Shown here: piece after piece, positions 47,889-58,939 of the stretch | How positions within the stretch are numbered: the first letter of the stretch is position 1 | How the letters are laid out: each line of letters starts with the position of its first letter | NCBI GenBank assembly: GCA_001414485.1 | Contig: LLEY01000005.1 | Coordinates: 1 to 64,000, forward strand | Direction: 5' to 3' | DNA from: Calycina herbarum | Taxonomy: Eukaryota > Ascomycota > Leotiomycetes > Helotiales > Pezizellaceae | DNA length: 64,000 bases | Program-made: the position numbers and the translations under genes | The notes under the pieces: model-generated | What the model was told of the DNA's origin: nothing | Database searches by the model: none | Seen by the model: the letters and a program-made list of their open reading frames with translations, nothing else

Positions 47889-49329
47889 GATGAAGGCGGG
47901 AGCGGCAAACCCGCGGAATCCTAATAAGTGACCCCCTCCACTACCTCAGGTCTGGATCCTAGCTGGCGACAGCTTGCTTGTTCCAATATGGAGTGTCCTC
48001 GAAGGGGCAACTCCGAGACCGAGAGGCTTCGTGTGCGTTCGTGGGAATGGAGCGGAATATGGATGGCGACAGGCGTTCCCGCGAGGCTATCTCTCGTTTG
48101 CGATCAAGGATTATTTGGTCGTGATATCGCGGCAGATGAAGCTGAAGCGCAGCAACAGAACTTCAAAGAAAGGTCGCAAATGATCGTAGATGGCCGCGTG
48201 GCGCGTAGTGATTCGAGGGTTGATGGAATTAATATGGTCAGGTTCGGGACGAGATGGTGATGAATCGAAAAGAGCGTGTCGAGAGGTACGGTGCAGGCGC
48301 CTCTCTAATTCTCGGTCGATAGTAATCCTACGTAGGCTGAATGGTAGTGCCGACAGTCGTGTAGAAGATGGATGGATGTGGTGGTGGTGGAGGGTTGTTG
48401 TTGTGTTGGTGGTGGTGGTTGTGGTGGGAGGAAGAAAGTTGAGGAAGCTCTGAGCTTTGAGGTGTGGAAACTTTGAATGGCTTGGAATCTTTTCTACGTC
48501 AGCGATCGATTTACATGGGGAACTTCAAATCCGCATTCACCCAACCACAGCAAATCGCATCTATTATTTTATTAAGCAAAGTTGGGATTGTTTTTGGCTT
48601 GCACGCAAAATTATTTATCTGAATTAACCAGATCTCAGAAGGCAGTTATTGGAAATCGAGTTTCGGAGCCGGACTTCAGGTACAAGCTGATGTCGTGCTG
48701 GCGCCGGGTCTTTAGGCAGATGAATGTACTCCTAGCTGAGCCAAGTACTACACATAGCTACACAGCCTCCAAGATGTACCGCTAAGGTACGATAACCCTT
48801 TGTTGTCTCTTATACTCACTCTCGCTCTTTAATTTGGAGATATGCTTACTTTTTCTTTCCAGTAATCTCCCCGCAGCCGGTACTTTGTGCTATACAGTTG
48901 CAACTTTGCAGCCTTGCAACCAGCTACAAATAAAATAAAACGTCCAATTTTTATCAATAATTATTTTTGAAAAGCTCTTGTCTTTTCTCCTCGTTTTGGA
49001 GTTGGTCATCCCGGAAATAATGTCAGAAACACCTTAGTATTTTCAGGTATTTAACATACTCAAACCCTCCTTCGCAGGTCAAAACCAAGTGGCCTCTTAA
49101 GAAGTAAGAAACTAACTCTATACCTCTGTTCTAGGAATCCAACATTCTCGTCTCTATGTTGGCTTGGCAAGGTTCGGTTTTAGCTAGGCCGGTCTACAAG
49201 TAGCCTCACCTCAAATGATAGCCTTGCCTTCAAGGCTGAGAGCTTTAACCCGGCTTCCGAAGTCCCACCGAAGGTGAAGTATATCACGTGTAACTCACGT
49301 TTTTATGTTTTCGTTAGGCTACTTTCGTC
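47889..49329. other. TOM1 upstream region, no gene
   Basis: Contains the TOM1 promoter and a GGT/GTT low-complexity run (48376-48428). Plus-strand frames (47928-48260, 48190-48453) run through low-complexity or promoter sequence and show no domain. Composition is normal until about 49330, where the TA-rich island begins abruptly. Confidence 0.5.
48376..48428. repeat. GGT/GTT low-complexity tract
   Basis: Imperfect GTG/GGT/TTG triplets upstream of the TOM1 gene. Confidence 0.75.
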
Positions 49330-50132
49330 TTCGTAATTGATAAATATATATATTACTATAATTAAATAAAAACGTTATTAAAACGTTCTAGAAAGTGAAA
49401 AAGTTATAAGATTCTAAAAACTTTTTTAATAAGTATAATAGAGATAATAGAAGTTTCTAGATATTATAAGAGTTTTTAATTTAGTAAATAAGCTCGCTTT
49501 TAAGTAGCTTACTAAGCGAGATTATAGATGTATTCTTCTATAGATATATAAATAACTAGAGAGTATAAAGAGCTTCTCTCTTCTTTTTTTATAAATAATC
49601 TATTCTTTAATCTCTATTATAATATATTATTTACCTTCTTTCTACTTATATAGTATATATATATCGTTGCTATACTAATTACTCTTAAAATATCTTTGCT
49701 TCTACTATTACTTATTACTTTTACTTTGAATTTATTATATCTAAATTTACTATCTAAGAACTCTAAGCTACTATTAATAATAGTATACTTAGAACTTTTA
49801 TTATTAAAAACAACGATACTTTCTAGTAAGATCTACGAGACCTACTCTTACTTTATAACTAGACTACTATCGACAAAGACACTATAGAGTAAATATAGTA
49901 TATCGCTAAGTAAGCTTAATAATCTATTAAAATAGATACTTTATAAGACGTTAATAAGTATAATCGATAAGCTACTAAGTTTAATAACTATATTATAACT
50001 CTTAATAATAAGATCTAACGTCTCTAGTACTTCTAAGCTACTTCTATTATTACGATTTATAACTAAAAACAAAGATATAAAAGTATATATATATAAATTC
50101 GAGAATTTAAAGCTATAGTTCTATCTACGAGA
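49330..50132. other. TA-rich RIP-decayed sequence, left edge of the large island
   Basis: Extreme TA-dense sequence, unassigned. The plus-strand frame 49696-49887 is a composition artefact of Leu/Ile/Thr codons. Possibly the remaining 3' part or flank of the outer chromovirus. Confidence 0.6.
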
Positions 50133-50137
50133 GTAAT

Positions 50138-50456
50138 TGTAATAGCCCGCTATTAAGAATAAGAGTTGCCAAGGTTGTATACGTATCAGATAGGATACGG
50201 TTCAGAGTATAAGAATGCTAAGGGTTACGTAGAATGTAAGGATTACGTATTCGAGTATCGGAATGTCCGGTTCGGACCTCCGAGTCTATTGTTATTGTCC
50301 GAACCCTTTTGTATATAGATGCTCTTACTCTCAGTATCGGGAAAGGTTAATTTGATCTTTTCCTTCGTGTTTAGAGCCTAGTATCCAAGTATGTTATTCT
50401 ACGGAACGCACTTCTATATGTCTCTTTTATAGTATTATCTGTTTCGTGCTATTATA
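50138..50456. mobile_element. candidate solo LTR (319 bp) with 5-bp TSD GTAAT
   Basis: Begins TGTAATAG and ends CTATTATA (inverse of each other allowing a CA-to-TA change). Identical 5-mers GTAAT flank it at 50133-50137 and 50457-50461. It is clearly GC-richer than its surroundings. A TATA-like TATATAG followed by a CT-rich start (near 50310-50340) suggests plus-strand orientation. Alternative: it is part of the 3' LTR of the chromovirus whose polypurine tract is at 50632-50643. Confidence 0.5.
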
Positions 50457-50628
50457 GTAATATAGTATATATATCTAGAGAAAAGAGGTTATATAGTAAC
50501 TATAAGACTTATTATTCTAATCTCGTTATTCTAGTTTATTCTTATTACTAAGGTAATTACCGAGGTAGTTACTAAGGTTATATACTTATTACGTATATTC
50601 TTATAAGTTATAGACTAGCGCTATAATA

Positions 50629-50976
50629 TTATCTCTCTCTTTTGAAAAAGCTTATTTATAAGCTTTATATTATAACTAAATCGTTTATAAGATAGTTATA
50701 ATTATCTATACTATTCTTCTACGCTTATATCTAGCTTTATAAAGCTCTTAGTAGACTAGCGCGAGTTGGATTAGTAAGATAAAAGTCGTATAATTTATAT
50801 AGATAATACTTAAAATTCGAGACTAGGTACTACTATAGATTAGAGTCGTAGTCTAACTATTAAACTCTATATTAGAGCTTTCTACGAATTGTTTTTATAA
50901 CTAAGACTTCTTCTACTTTCTACTCTTTCTAATCTATAACCTATATTAGTAGAGGTAGCTCGTTTATCTATCTAGG
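50629..50976 (-). pseudogene. outer chromovirus fragment: chromodomain end and polypurine tract
   Basis: Minus-strand reading continues the integrase C-terminus across the CTAGG target site (LPR then INELPLLI; PLPGQINEPPPPI-like in related elements). It gives a chromodomain-like block (KVEEVLVIKTIRRKL, then YLVSNFKYYLYKLYDFYLTN; near 50925-50770). A purine tract AAAAGAGAGAGA (minus strand, 50632-50643) follows, marking the end of the internal region. Many RIP-type stops. Confidence 0.75.
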
Positions 50977-51440
50977 TATAACGAAACTTAAACGAACTAA
51001 ACAAAGATAACTAAGTCTCGAAGGTTAGTATATAAGTAAGAGGTTTAGATATACTAGGTTATTTACTTAGAAGTGAACTCGTTACTTATATTAAAGATGT
51101 TAAATAAGATAATAAGATTAATAACTAAAGTTAAGTACGAAGCTCCTATCTAATAGTAGACGTGCTAGTCTTATATAGAACCTTTATTTCTAAGTATATT
51201 ACTTATATCGCTCGCGTCGCTTACGTTGCTTACGATTAAGGCGATTAGAGTAATATAAGCGATTACGTTATATAACTATACGTAACTTCTAATAATACTA
51301 TAATAGTAAGATTCTAAAATCCTTAAATATCCTTTATATTACTAATTTCCTTCTATATTACCTTCTATTCCTAGATATTATACCTTATCTTATTAGAACG
51401 CTGTCTAGACTACTTATTATATATACTGTGGTTTATAACA
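50977..51440 (-). repeat. 3' LTR of Gypsy-A (464 bp)
   Basis: On the minus strand it starts TGTTATAAACCAC and ends GTTTCGTTATA. Same length as the 5' LTR; most differences between the two are C/T or G/A transitions, so their divergence measures RIP more than age. Confidence 0.9.
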
Positions 51441-51999
51441 CTATCCTCTTCTTAGACTAGCGTATCTCTATACTTAAGTATAGTCTAAGAAAATATCGTT
51501 AAGAGGCTAGCGGCCTCTCTAGTTCCTATTATATTATTAATACCTCTTTTAAAAGATAAGCTTAAATAATATAGAACTCTTAATACTCTTTAAATCGAAT
51601 GTTTAAGATGTGAAATAATTCCTTATACTTGTTATATAAATATAAAAACCAGTCGTCGATGTATTAGCGTTCCTAGTAGTTCTAAGTGCTCTAAGTATAC
51701 TAGGAAGAGTAAATCTTACGATATTAAATTATAAAACCGAATACTCTTAATTTTCGAGTAGAAATCTATTAATGCTTAGAAGCGGCAGTTATAGTAGAAG
51801 GAAGAGACAGCTTATAAGATTTAAGAAGAAGCTATATAGAAGATTCTACGTCTACGAAAATAATAACGCTTCTTTGTAGAACAGGAGTAAGAGATACTCT
51901 GTCGTAGTCTTACTAACCTATAAGAGCTTAATAAAGCTAATAAGAAAGAAAGAGTAGAGAAGAAGAAAAAAGAAAGGGAATTAGAGATCGCCTAGCTAG

Positions 52000-54900
52000 C
52001 GGCCTCTTCTTCTTCTAGCAACCCTGCTTTTGTTACTAAGCTAACTCTTAATTCAGCTTTCCTCGAAGCTTTCTCTTCTAACTACGAGATATAGGTAACC
52101 CTAGGTTTTAGTAGTAGAACTTCTAAAGTTCCTCTTAGTAATAGTTAAGATTACTTTTTAGCTTCTAAGTGTTTTCTAAGTATAAGTAATCTAACTATTT
52201 AATTAAGTACTTAACCTGTTCTCTAACTAGTTTATAGTTAAGAATTCTTTTAACTTCGTACTTAGTATTTTAGGTTTACTAGTTAAATTTCTATAATTAA
52301 GGCTAGTAGTACTCCTAGTAGTACTAGTTTAAGTAGGGATATATAGAATACTAGGTAGATGTTTATTATCCTTAGTAGCGCTAATTTATAATTTAAAGGT
52401 CTCTTAACTCGTTTAATTTTAAACGGTTTAAGTTTTTTATAATCTAGTTTATTACTTAGTCTTTTTATATTAATATTCTTTTATACTAAGTAGACTTTAT
52501 CTCTCTCTTTTAGCGTTAGCTTCTAACTACGTCGTTTATTATAGTAGTATATATTTCTTTTAGCTATAAACTATAAATCCTTTATAAGTTCCTTATATAG
52601 ACTTTTAATTTTTAAGACTTAAATATAAACAAGTTAGTTATTAATAGTTATAGACAGCGGTTCTCGATACGCTGATAATTTATACCTAAAGTTAGTATAG
52701 AATAGTATAATAAGTATTATTTCTATTACTAAACTATTATAAGTAAACTGTACTAAAGGTAGTAGCTCTACCTAGTTGTTTTACTAGTAGTTTATATAAT
52801 AATAAAAGTATATTTTAACTACTTAATTTATCTATTCGTTTCCTCTATTTATTTAAGAGTAGAAAGCTATTAAAAGCTTTCTTTTTATATCTAATTATTC
52901 TATAAGAGCGATTTAAAATTTTAAGATAAAGAGTTTATCTCTATCTGAGATTATCTCTTCTAGTAGTCTATGTTTTAAGACTACTTCTTTTAGGAATATA
53001 AATACTAATTCCTTAGCTATACTTGATTTTATATATAGTACTAGAATTATATATTTCGTAAGTCGTTCTATAATAACTAGGATAGAATTATATTCGATCT
53101 CTATTATTAGATTCTTAGATTTTAGTAGTTTAATAATAAAATCTATAGATATCGATTTCTAAGGTATTTATAGTATTAGAGTAGTATTTATCTATTTATA
53201 AGAAGTATAGTAGGAAGTCTTATTTCTAGTATAGGTATTATATTCTGCTATTACCTTCTTAACTATCGTAGATAACTGATTAATATAGTAGTATTATCTT
53301 ATTCTTTAAAGAGTTCTACGAATTCCTTAGTAGCTATAAGTAGACGTAGTATAGTATTCTTATATAAATTCTTTTATATATAAGCTAGGAACCTATAATT
53401 TCTCTTTTATGTACTAGTTATAACCTTTATATATATTTTGAATTTTGTCTATCTAGATATTATTTATTACTACTATTTTATATATAGTAGGTACTAAGTC
53501 TCTATTCTTAAGAGTTTTTAAGATTATAATCTTCTTATACTCTTTATTTCTCTCGTATCTAGGTTTCTAGCTAAGAGTATTAGCTTAAGTATTTAACGTT
53601 CTATTTATATACTAAATAATAATATCAAATCCTTCTAATATCTCTAACTATCTAGCTAAACGTCTAGTTATAAGTTCCTTAGTTATTATAAATATCTTAA
53701 GATTCTTATAGTTAGATAAAACTATAACTAGGTATTTTACTAGCTATAAATAAATTCTTTAGTATTCTAAAGCTAATACTATAGTAAGTAATTCTTTATT
53801 AAATATACTATAGTTTTATTATACTAGGTTAAATGTTTTAGAATAATATATAATAGATATAAGTTTCTCTTTTCTATTTAGTTATAGGTAAATCGTACCT
53901 ACTAATATATCTAAGACGTCTATTTTAATCGTACTCGGTTTTTCTATATCGAAGTTATATAGAATAGGTTTTTCTATAAACCTTATTTTAATTCTTTAAA
54001 AAGCGTTCTTAGCTTATTTATTCTAAATAAATTTAATAGCTTTCTTAACTAGTACTATTATTAGTTTAGTAATCTTTATATAGTCTTATATAAATAGATA
54101 GTAAAAGTTTATAAATCTAAGAAAAGACTATATATCTTTTATATTCTCTAGTAACTTCTAGTTTAAGATGTCTTAGATCTTTACTAGATCTATTTCTATT
54201 TTCTCTAAGCTAAATATCTATTCTAGGAAAAGTATCTAAGTTACTCTAAACTTGTATTTTAAGAGTTTTAACTAAGAGTTTACTTTTACTAGTTGTTATA
54301 AAACTTCTCTAATATATCTCTTATATTCTTCTTCTTTTTCTAAGAAGATTAAGATATTATCTAGATAATAGATTACTATTACTTCTAAAAGATCTCTTAA
54401 AATATTATTATTTTATCTCTAATATATAGCTAGTATGTTATAAAGTCTAAATAGTATAACTATATATTTATAAAGACCTGATAGTAAGGTAAATGCTATC
54501 TTCTATTCGTCTCTAACTTTTATTCGTATAAGTCTATAAGTATTTTATTAATCTAATTTTATAAATCGTACTACCTTATCTAACTTGTTCTACAAGTATT
54601 AGCTAGGTAGTAGTAGATAAGCGTTCTTAACTATAGCGTGATTTACTTCTTAGTAATTAATATATACTCTCTTATCTAGATTGTCTTTCTTCTTAATAAT
54701 AAGTATATTTAAGGTAATTAGCGACTTAGATTTTCTAATATATCTCTTCTTAATACCTTCCTTTATATAACTTTCTATTCTCTATAGGCTTTTCTAGTTA
54801 TATAACTAAAGCTTCTACTTCGAGAAGTAATAACCCTCTTTTAATTTAATCTTATAATCTTATAGACGATGTTCTAGTAAGGCTCGTAAGTCTTCTAAGT

Positions 54901-57560
54901 TTTTAAACAAAGCTCTAAATTCTCTATACTATATAGGTATTTCGTTATTAGCTGTCTTACTAACCTGTAGAGGACCTTAGGCTAGGTGTTCTAGTGTTTT
55001 AGAAGAGGTAGCGCTAACCTTGTTCTAGTCTTATAGTTATAATTATAAACCTATGTAATTATATCAACTAAAGGTTATTTTCTAAGCCTTCTAGTTAATA
55101 TCTAGATTATGTTCTTAAATCTATAGTATACTAAGTATCGCTTTCTTATTTCCTATTTTAATAATATTAAATTATATATCTAATTAGTATCCTTTAATAG
55201 TAATACTTATTAGAATAGTTTACTAATTAATAATTCTATCCTAGTATATAACGTCTGTTCTATTAACTACTCCTAAGCAGTATAGTCTTATACCTTTAAT
55301 TAGGACGTTTAGCTTCTTCTAAGCTACTAGAGAAAGGAAATTACTCGTTGCTCTAGAATTAATTAAGACTTAGAGTTCCTTTCCTCTTATCTTCGCTATT
55401 ACTATAAGTTGATTTTCTCTAGATATAGTGTTTAACTCTTCTATAGTAGTGTAATTTTCTAGTTTAATATAATATACCTTAAATCTTCTTTCTCTATTAT
55501 CTCCTTTTCGAGAACTTAGGAAGAATATTACTTTTTTATTATTAGAAAAAGCTACTTCGTATACTAGACTATCTTCTACAGTTCTCTTAGGTTCTAGAAG
55601 TGTTTCTATAAAACGTCTTTCTATAGACTAGTTTAATAATACTCGTAGTTTATACTAAACCTATTTAATAGTTGCTCTATATAATATCTTAGTAGTCTAT
55701 TATTCACCTTTTATAAGTTAGTAGAACTCCTAAATTAGGTCGGCCTAGGGGTCTACCTTAGTAACTTCGAATATTTACTAATTCTCTAATCCTTTAAATA
55801 CTATTATAATTCCTTTTTTAACTCTTAATATCTAATATTTCTTGTTAATTTCTAACTTATAGTCTTAACTAGGTAGGTAGGTAGTTATGTCTATCTTTAG
55901 ACATCTATTATATTTATCGAATCCTTCTAGGTAATACTACTACTATTTAGCGGTATTATTTCTTAAATTAGTAACTATCTATAGATCTCTCTTCTCTAGG
56001 TAATTATTTAGTATTATCTATTCTAGTCCTAACTCCTTAAACTTAATAGTTTCCCTTCTAGTAATAGAGCTAACTATAGTTACTCGATCTTAATTATTCC
56101 TTACTATCTTATAAGTAGTTAAGATAGTAGGATTAACTTCTTAAGTAGAATATAGGTTCTAGAAATTAGGTTTCTATTCTTCTATATATACCTATCTATT
56201 CTCTCTTTTAAAGGTCCTAATAAATACCTATGTTTCTTCTTCTTTAGGTTTATATATTCTAGGATTTATCTCTAATAAGTTAGATTCTAACTCTGATAAC
56301 TCTAATAAACTTATTAATAGTAGTAATTTATATTCTACTTAAAGAGGTAATTTATAATCTATTTCTAACTATATATTATAATATTCTTTAAGTAATAGAT
56401 CTCTATTATTATTAGTATCTTATACTTTACTAACTTATAACTTAATTCCTTTGTTTAGCTATAAGTATATAGCGTCTGCCGTTGTATCTATAGCATCTGT
56501 TTTAATTTACGTACTATATTCTCTAGCTTCGAGTTCCTCGTCTATAAGTTTAATTTTGTCGAGTAACACTACTTCTTTATAAACTATAGCGTTAATTCGT
56601 CTCTTTCTATTAGAGTCTTTCTTCTTACTATACTTATTTACTCTATAGCTAGAGAGGCTACAGTTATAACATAAGTTCTACTCGCGTCGATGATTTCGCT
56701 CCTTCTAAGAAAGTCCTTCTTTCCTTAGAAAGGTTTTCTTCTATATAGCGTTTACCTCCTTACTATATTTATTAGCGTAAGAGTGCTTCTACTTTCCTAA
56801 CCCTTAACTCTTTTTCCTATGTCTAAGGTTACTCTTCCTAAATTCGTATAAGCGGTTATCTAACTAGATAACCTTCTTAATTATACCTATAATAGTTAAG
56901 AACTGTATATTCTACTTAGCTATTTCCTTATAGATATATACCTTTAATCCTCTATAAAAGAGTTCTATAAGAGCGATAGTATCCTACCCCGATTTTATTC
57001 TATAGTATTAAAACTTATTAGTATAATCTATTATAGATCTGGTTTAGCGTAACTCTAAAAGCTTGTATATAGCTGTTTAGATTATATCGAAGTCTCTAAA
57101 AACTTTCCTAATAGTTGTCTTAAATCCTCTCTAAGATTTAAATATAATCTTAGTTAATTCTATCTTTCTATCTTTATTCTTATTCTCGAAGAAGTCCTCT
57201 AAGTATAGCTAGGCCTATTCTAATACTAATCCTCTAAGGTAGGAGATAGTAAAGATAGTTCGTAAGTTATAATTACCTTCGAACTTATTAGAGTTAAAGT
57301 TAAAGTAGATGTTTATTTAGAGAAGGAATAAGTCGAGTTCCTTTCGCTTCCTATAATACGTATCTAGTATCTTAACTTTAATAGACTTAAGTGCTTCGAC
57401 CTTATAGAGCTTAGAAGCGTCCGGTATACTAATATTATCGTCGTTCCTAGCCGAGTATATACTAGCAGGTGTTCTTCTAGATATACTTCCAGATATACCT
57501 ACGACGTTGACTCGACTAGCATTTAGGCTAGCTGCTACGGCGGGGGTTGCTAGGGCTATA
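52000..57560 (-). pseudogene. gag-pol of Gypsy-A, decayed
   Basis: No frame is intact. Clear reverse transcriptase landmarks survive on the minus strand: IYYLDNILIFLEKEEEYK (YLDD box region with Asp to Asn change, near 54370) and EKIEIDLVKI (near 54200) followed by DI*SFLRFINFYYLFI (near 54130; usually QSFLGFINFYRRFI). Gag keeps EGNYNLRTIFTISYLRG (near 57250). Stops replace Gln and Trp codons, as RIP predicts. Confidence 0.85.
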
Positions 57561-57590
57561 GCGACTGAACTTCTAAGCAGGTGCTTAAAG

Positions 57591-58054
57591 TATAACAAAA
57601 CCTAAACGAACTAAACAAAGATAACTAAGTCTCGAAGGTTAGTATATAGATAAGAGGTTCAAATACGCCCGGTTATTTACTTAGAAGTAAACTCGTTACT
57701 TATATTAAAGATATTAAACAAGATAATAAGATTAATAACTAAAGTTAAGTACGAAGCTTCTATCTAATAGCAGACGTGCTAGTCTTATATAGAACCTTTA
57801 TTTCTAAGTACATCGCTTATATTACTTACGTCGCTCGCGTTACTCGCGATTAAGGCAATTAGAGCGATATAGGCGATCACGTTATATAACCGTATATAAC
57901 TTCTAATAATACTATAATAGTAAGATTCTAAAATCCTCAAATGTCCTTCGTATTACTGATTTCCTCCTATATTACCTTCTATTCTCGGATGTTATATCTT
58001 ATTCTATTAGAACGCCGTCTAGGCTACTTACCACGTATACCGTAGTTTATAACA
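57591..58054 (-). repeat. 5' LTR of Gypsy-A (464 bp)
   Basis: Partner of 50977-51440. It is followed internally by CTTTAAG, as is the related LTR at 63415-63860. Confidence 0.9.
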
Positions 58055-58059
58055 CTAGG

Positions 58060-58937
58060 TAATAGATCTATAATAGCTTTATAAAGTAGTAATAGATAGA
58101 ATATAAGATATATATAGAAGTAGTCTAGTAATTCGAGCTGGAAAAAGAGTATTCTTTATAAGCTATAATCTAGAATAGACCCTCGTTTTATCTATCTAGC
58201 TTATAGCTTAGCTAGTCTATCTTCTAATTATAAGTCGATATTTAAATAAAGTCGTCTACGTCGAAGTCTACTACTCTTCGAGTCTGGTTTATAGACCTTA
58301 TATAGCGCTCTTATATCTTACTTACTAATTCCTTTACTATAGTCTAAGTATTATATATTCTTTATATAAGTACTTCTATATCTATCTAGTTAAGCTGTTT
58401 ATAAATAGTTATAAATTTATTTAGAAAATTCTAGTTAAAGAACGTAGTAGTTATATATCTATTAATTACTTTAAATAGTAAAAACTCTTCTAGTATAATA
58501 GTTTATATCTAAAGAGTACTCGGTCTACTAACCTTCGTACAAACACGTGATCTCACGTAACAACCTCGGCGATTACCTTACTTATAATTACTTTACCGAT
58601 CTATAATAAGAGCTTAAGATTTACTACCTTAGTAATTACCTTAGTAATAGAAGCTATAACGAAAGCTATAATAAGAAGCTATAACGATATCTTAGTCTCT
58701 TATAGCTTATACTTACTAAGGAACCTCGAAGTAAAAGATATAAGACCTCTTCTCTCGTACGTAGAATAGACTTCTCTTCTTAGTTAATTATTCTTATAAT
58801 AAAGATAACCTTATCTATTAATCTCTTTATATTCAGCTTATAATACCTAGACTCTTATATAGAAGCGTAAGCTAGGCGTAGTCTAGAATAGAGATAAGTT
58901 CGCTTTAGTTATTCTAGTAGTAACTAATAAAAAGCTA
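58060..58937 (-). pseudogene. outer chromovirus fragment: integrase core end and C-terminal domain, with an unassigned insert
   Basis: Minus strand. 58937 to about 58856 continues the integrase core (SYY, SELISILDYA, LTLL, SLGI). About 58500-58060 resumes with INRYITTTFFN and carries the gypsy integrase C-terminal signature QTRRVVDFDVDD, then KLDR and EYSFFQLELLDY. The 350 nt or so between (about 58500-58855) do not belong to integrase and look like another inserted sequence, with a better preserved GATCTCACGTAACAACCTCGGCG stretch near 58550 (given here as landmark, interrupted: GATCTCACGTAACAACC then TCGGCG). Decayed. Confidence 0.65.
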
Positions 58938-58939
58938 TA

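Larger units (their letters stand above)
50977..58054 (-). mobile_element. Ty3/gypsy LTR retrotransposon (Gypsy-A), 7078 bp, RIP-inactivated
   Basis: Two LTRs of 464 bp in the same orientation (57591-58054 is 5', 50977-51440 is 3'; element on the minus strand). The target duplication CTAGG is perfect (50972-50976 and 58055-58059). LTR ends are TG...TA, the last CA having become TA. Internal order on the minus strand: gag (about 57550-56550, degenerate CCHC knuckle LCYNC near 56670), aspartic protease (INSRAT where IDSGAT is expected, near 55360), reverse transcriptase (54730-54120), RNase H and integrase (HHCC zinc region near 53230). This order of pol is diagnostic for Ty3/gypsy. It sits inside an older chromovirus. 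Confidence 0.92.

Noticed and set aside
49696..49887. 63-codon Leu/Ile-rich plus frame
   Set aside because: Composition artefact of RIP-decayed TA-rich DNA.
57317..57598. 93-codon minus frame as a stand-alone gene
   Set aside because: It starts at TTG inside the LTR and is the N-terminal part of decayed gag.
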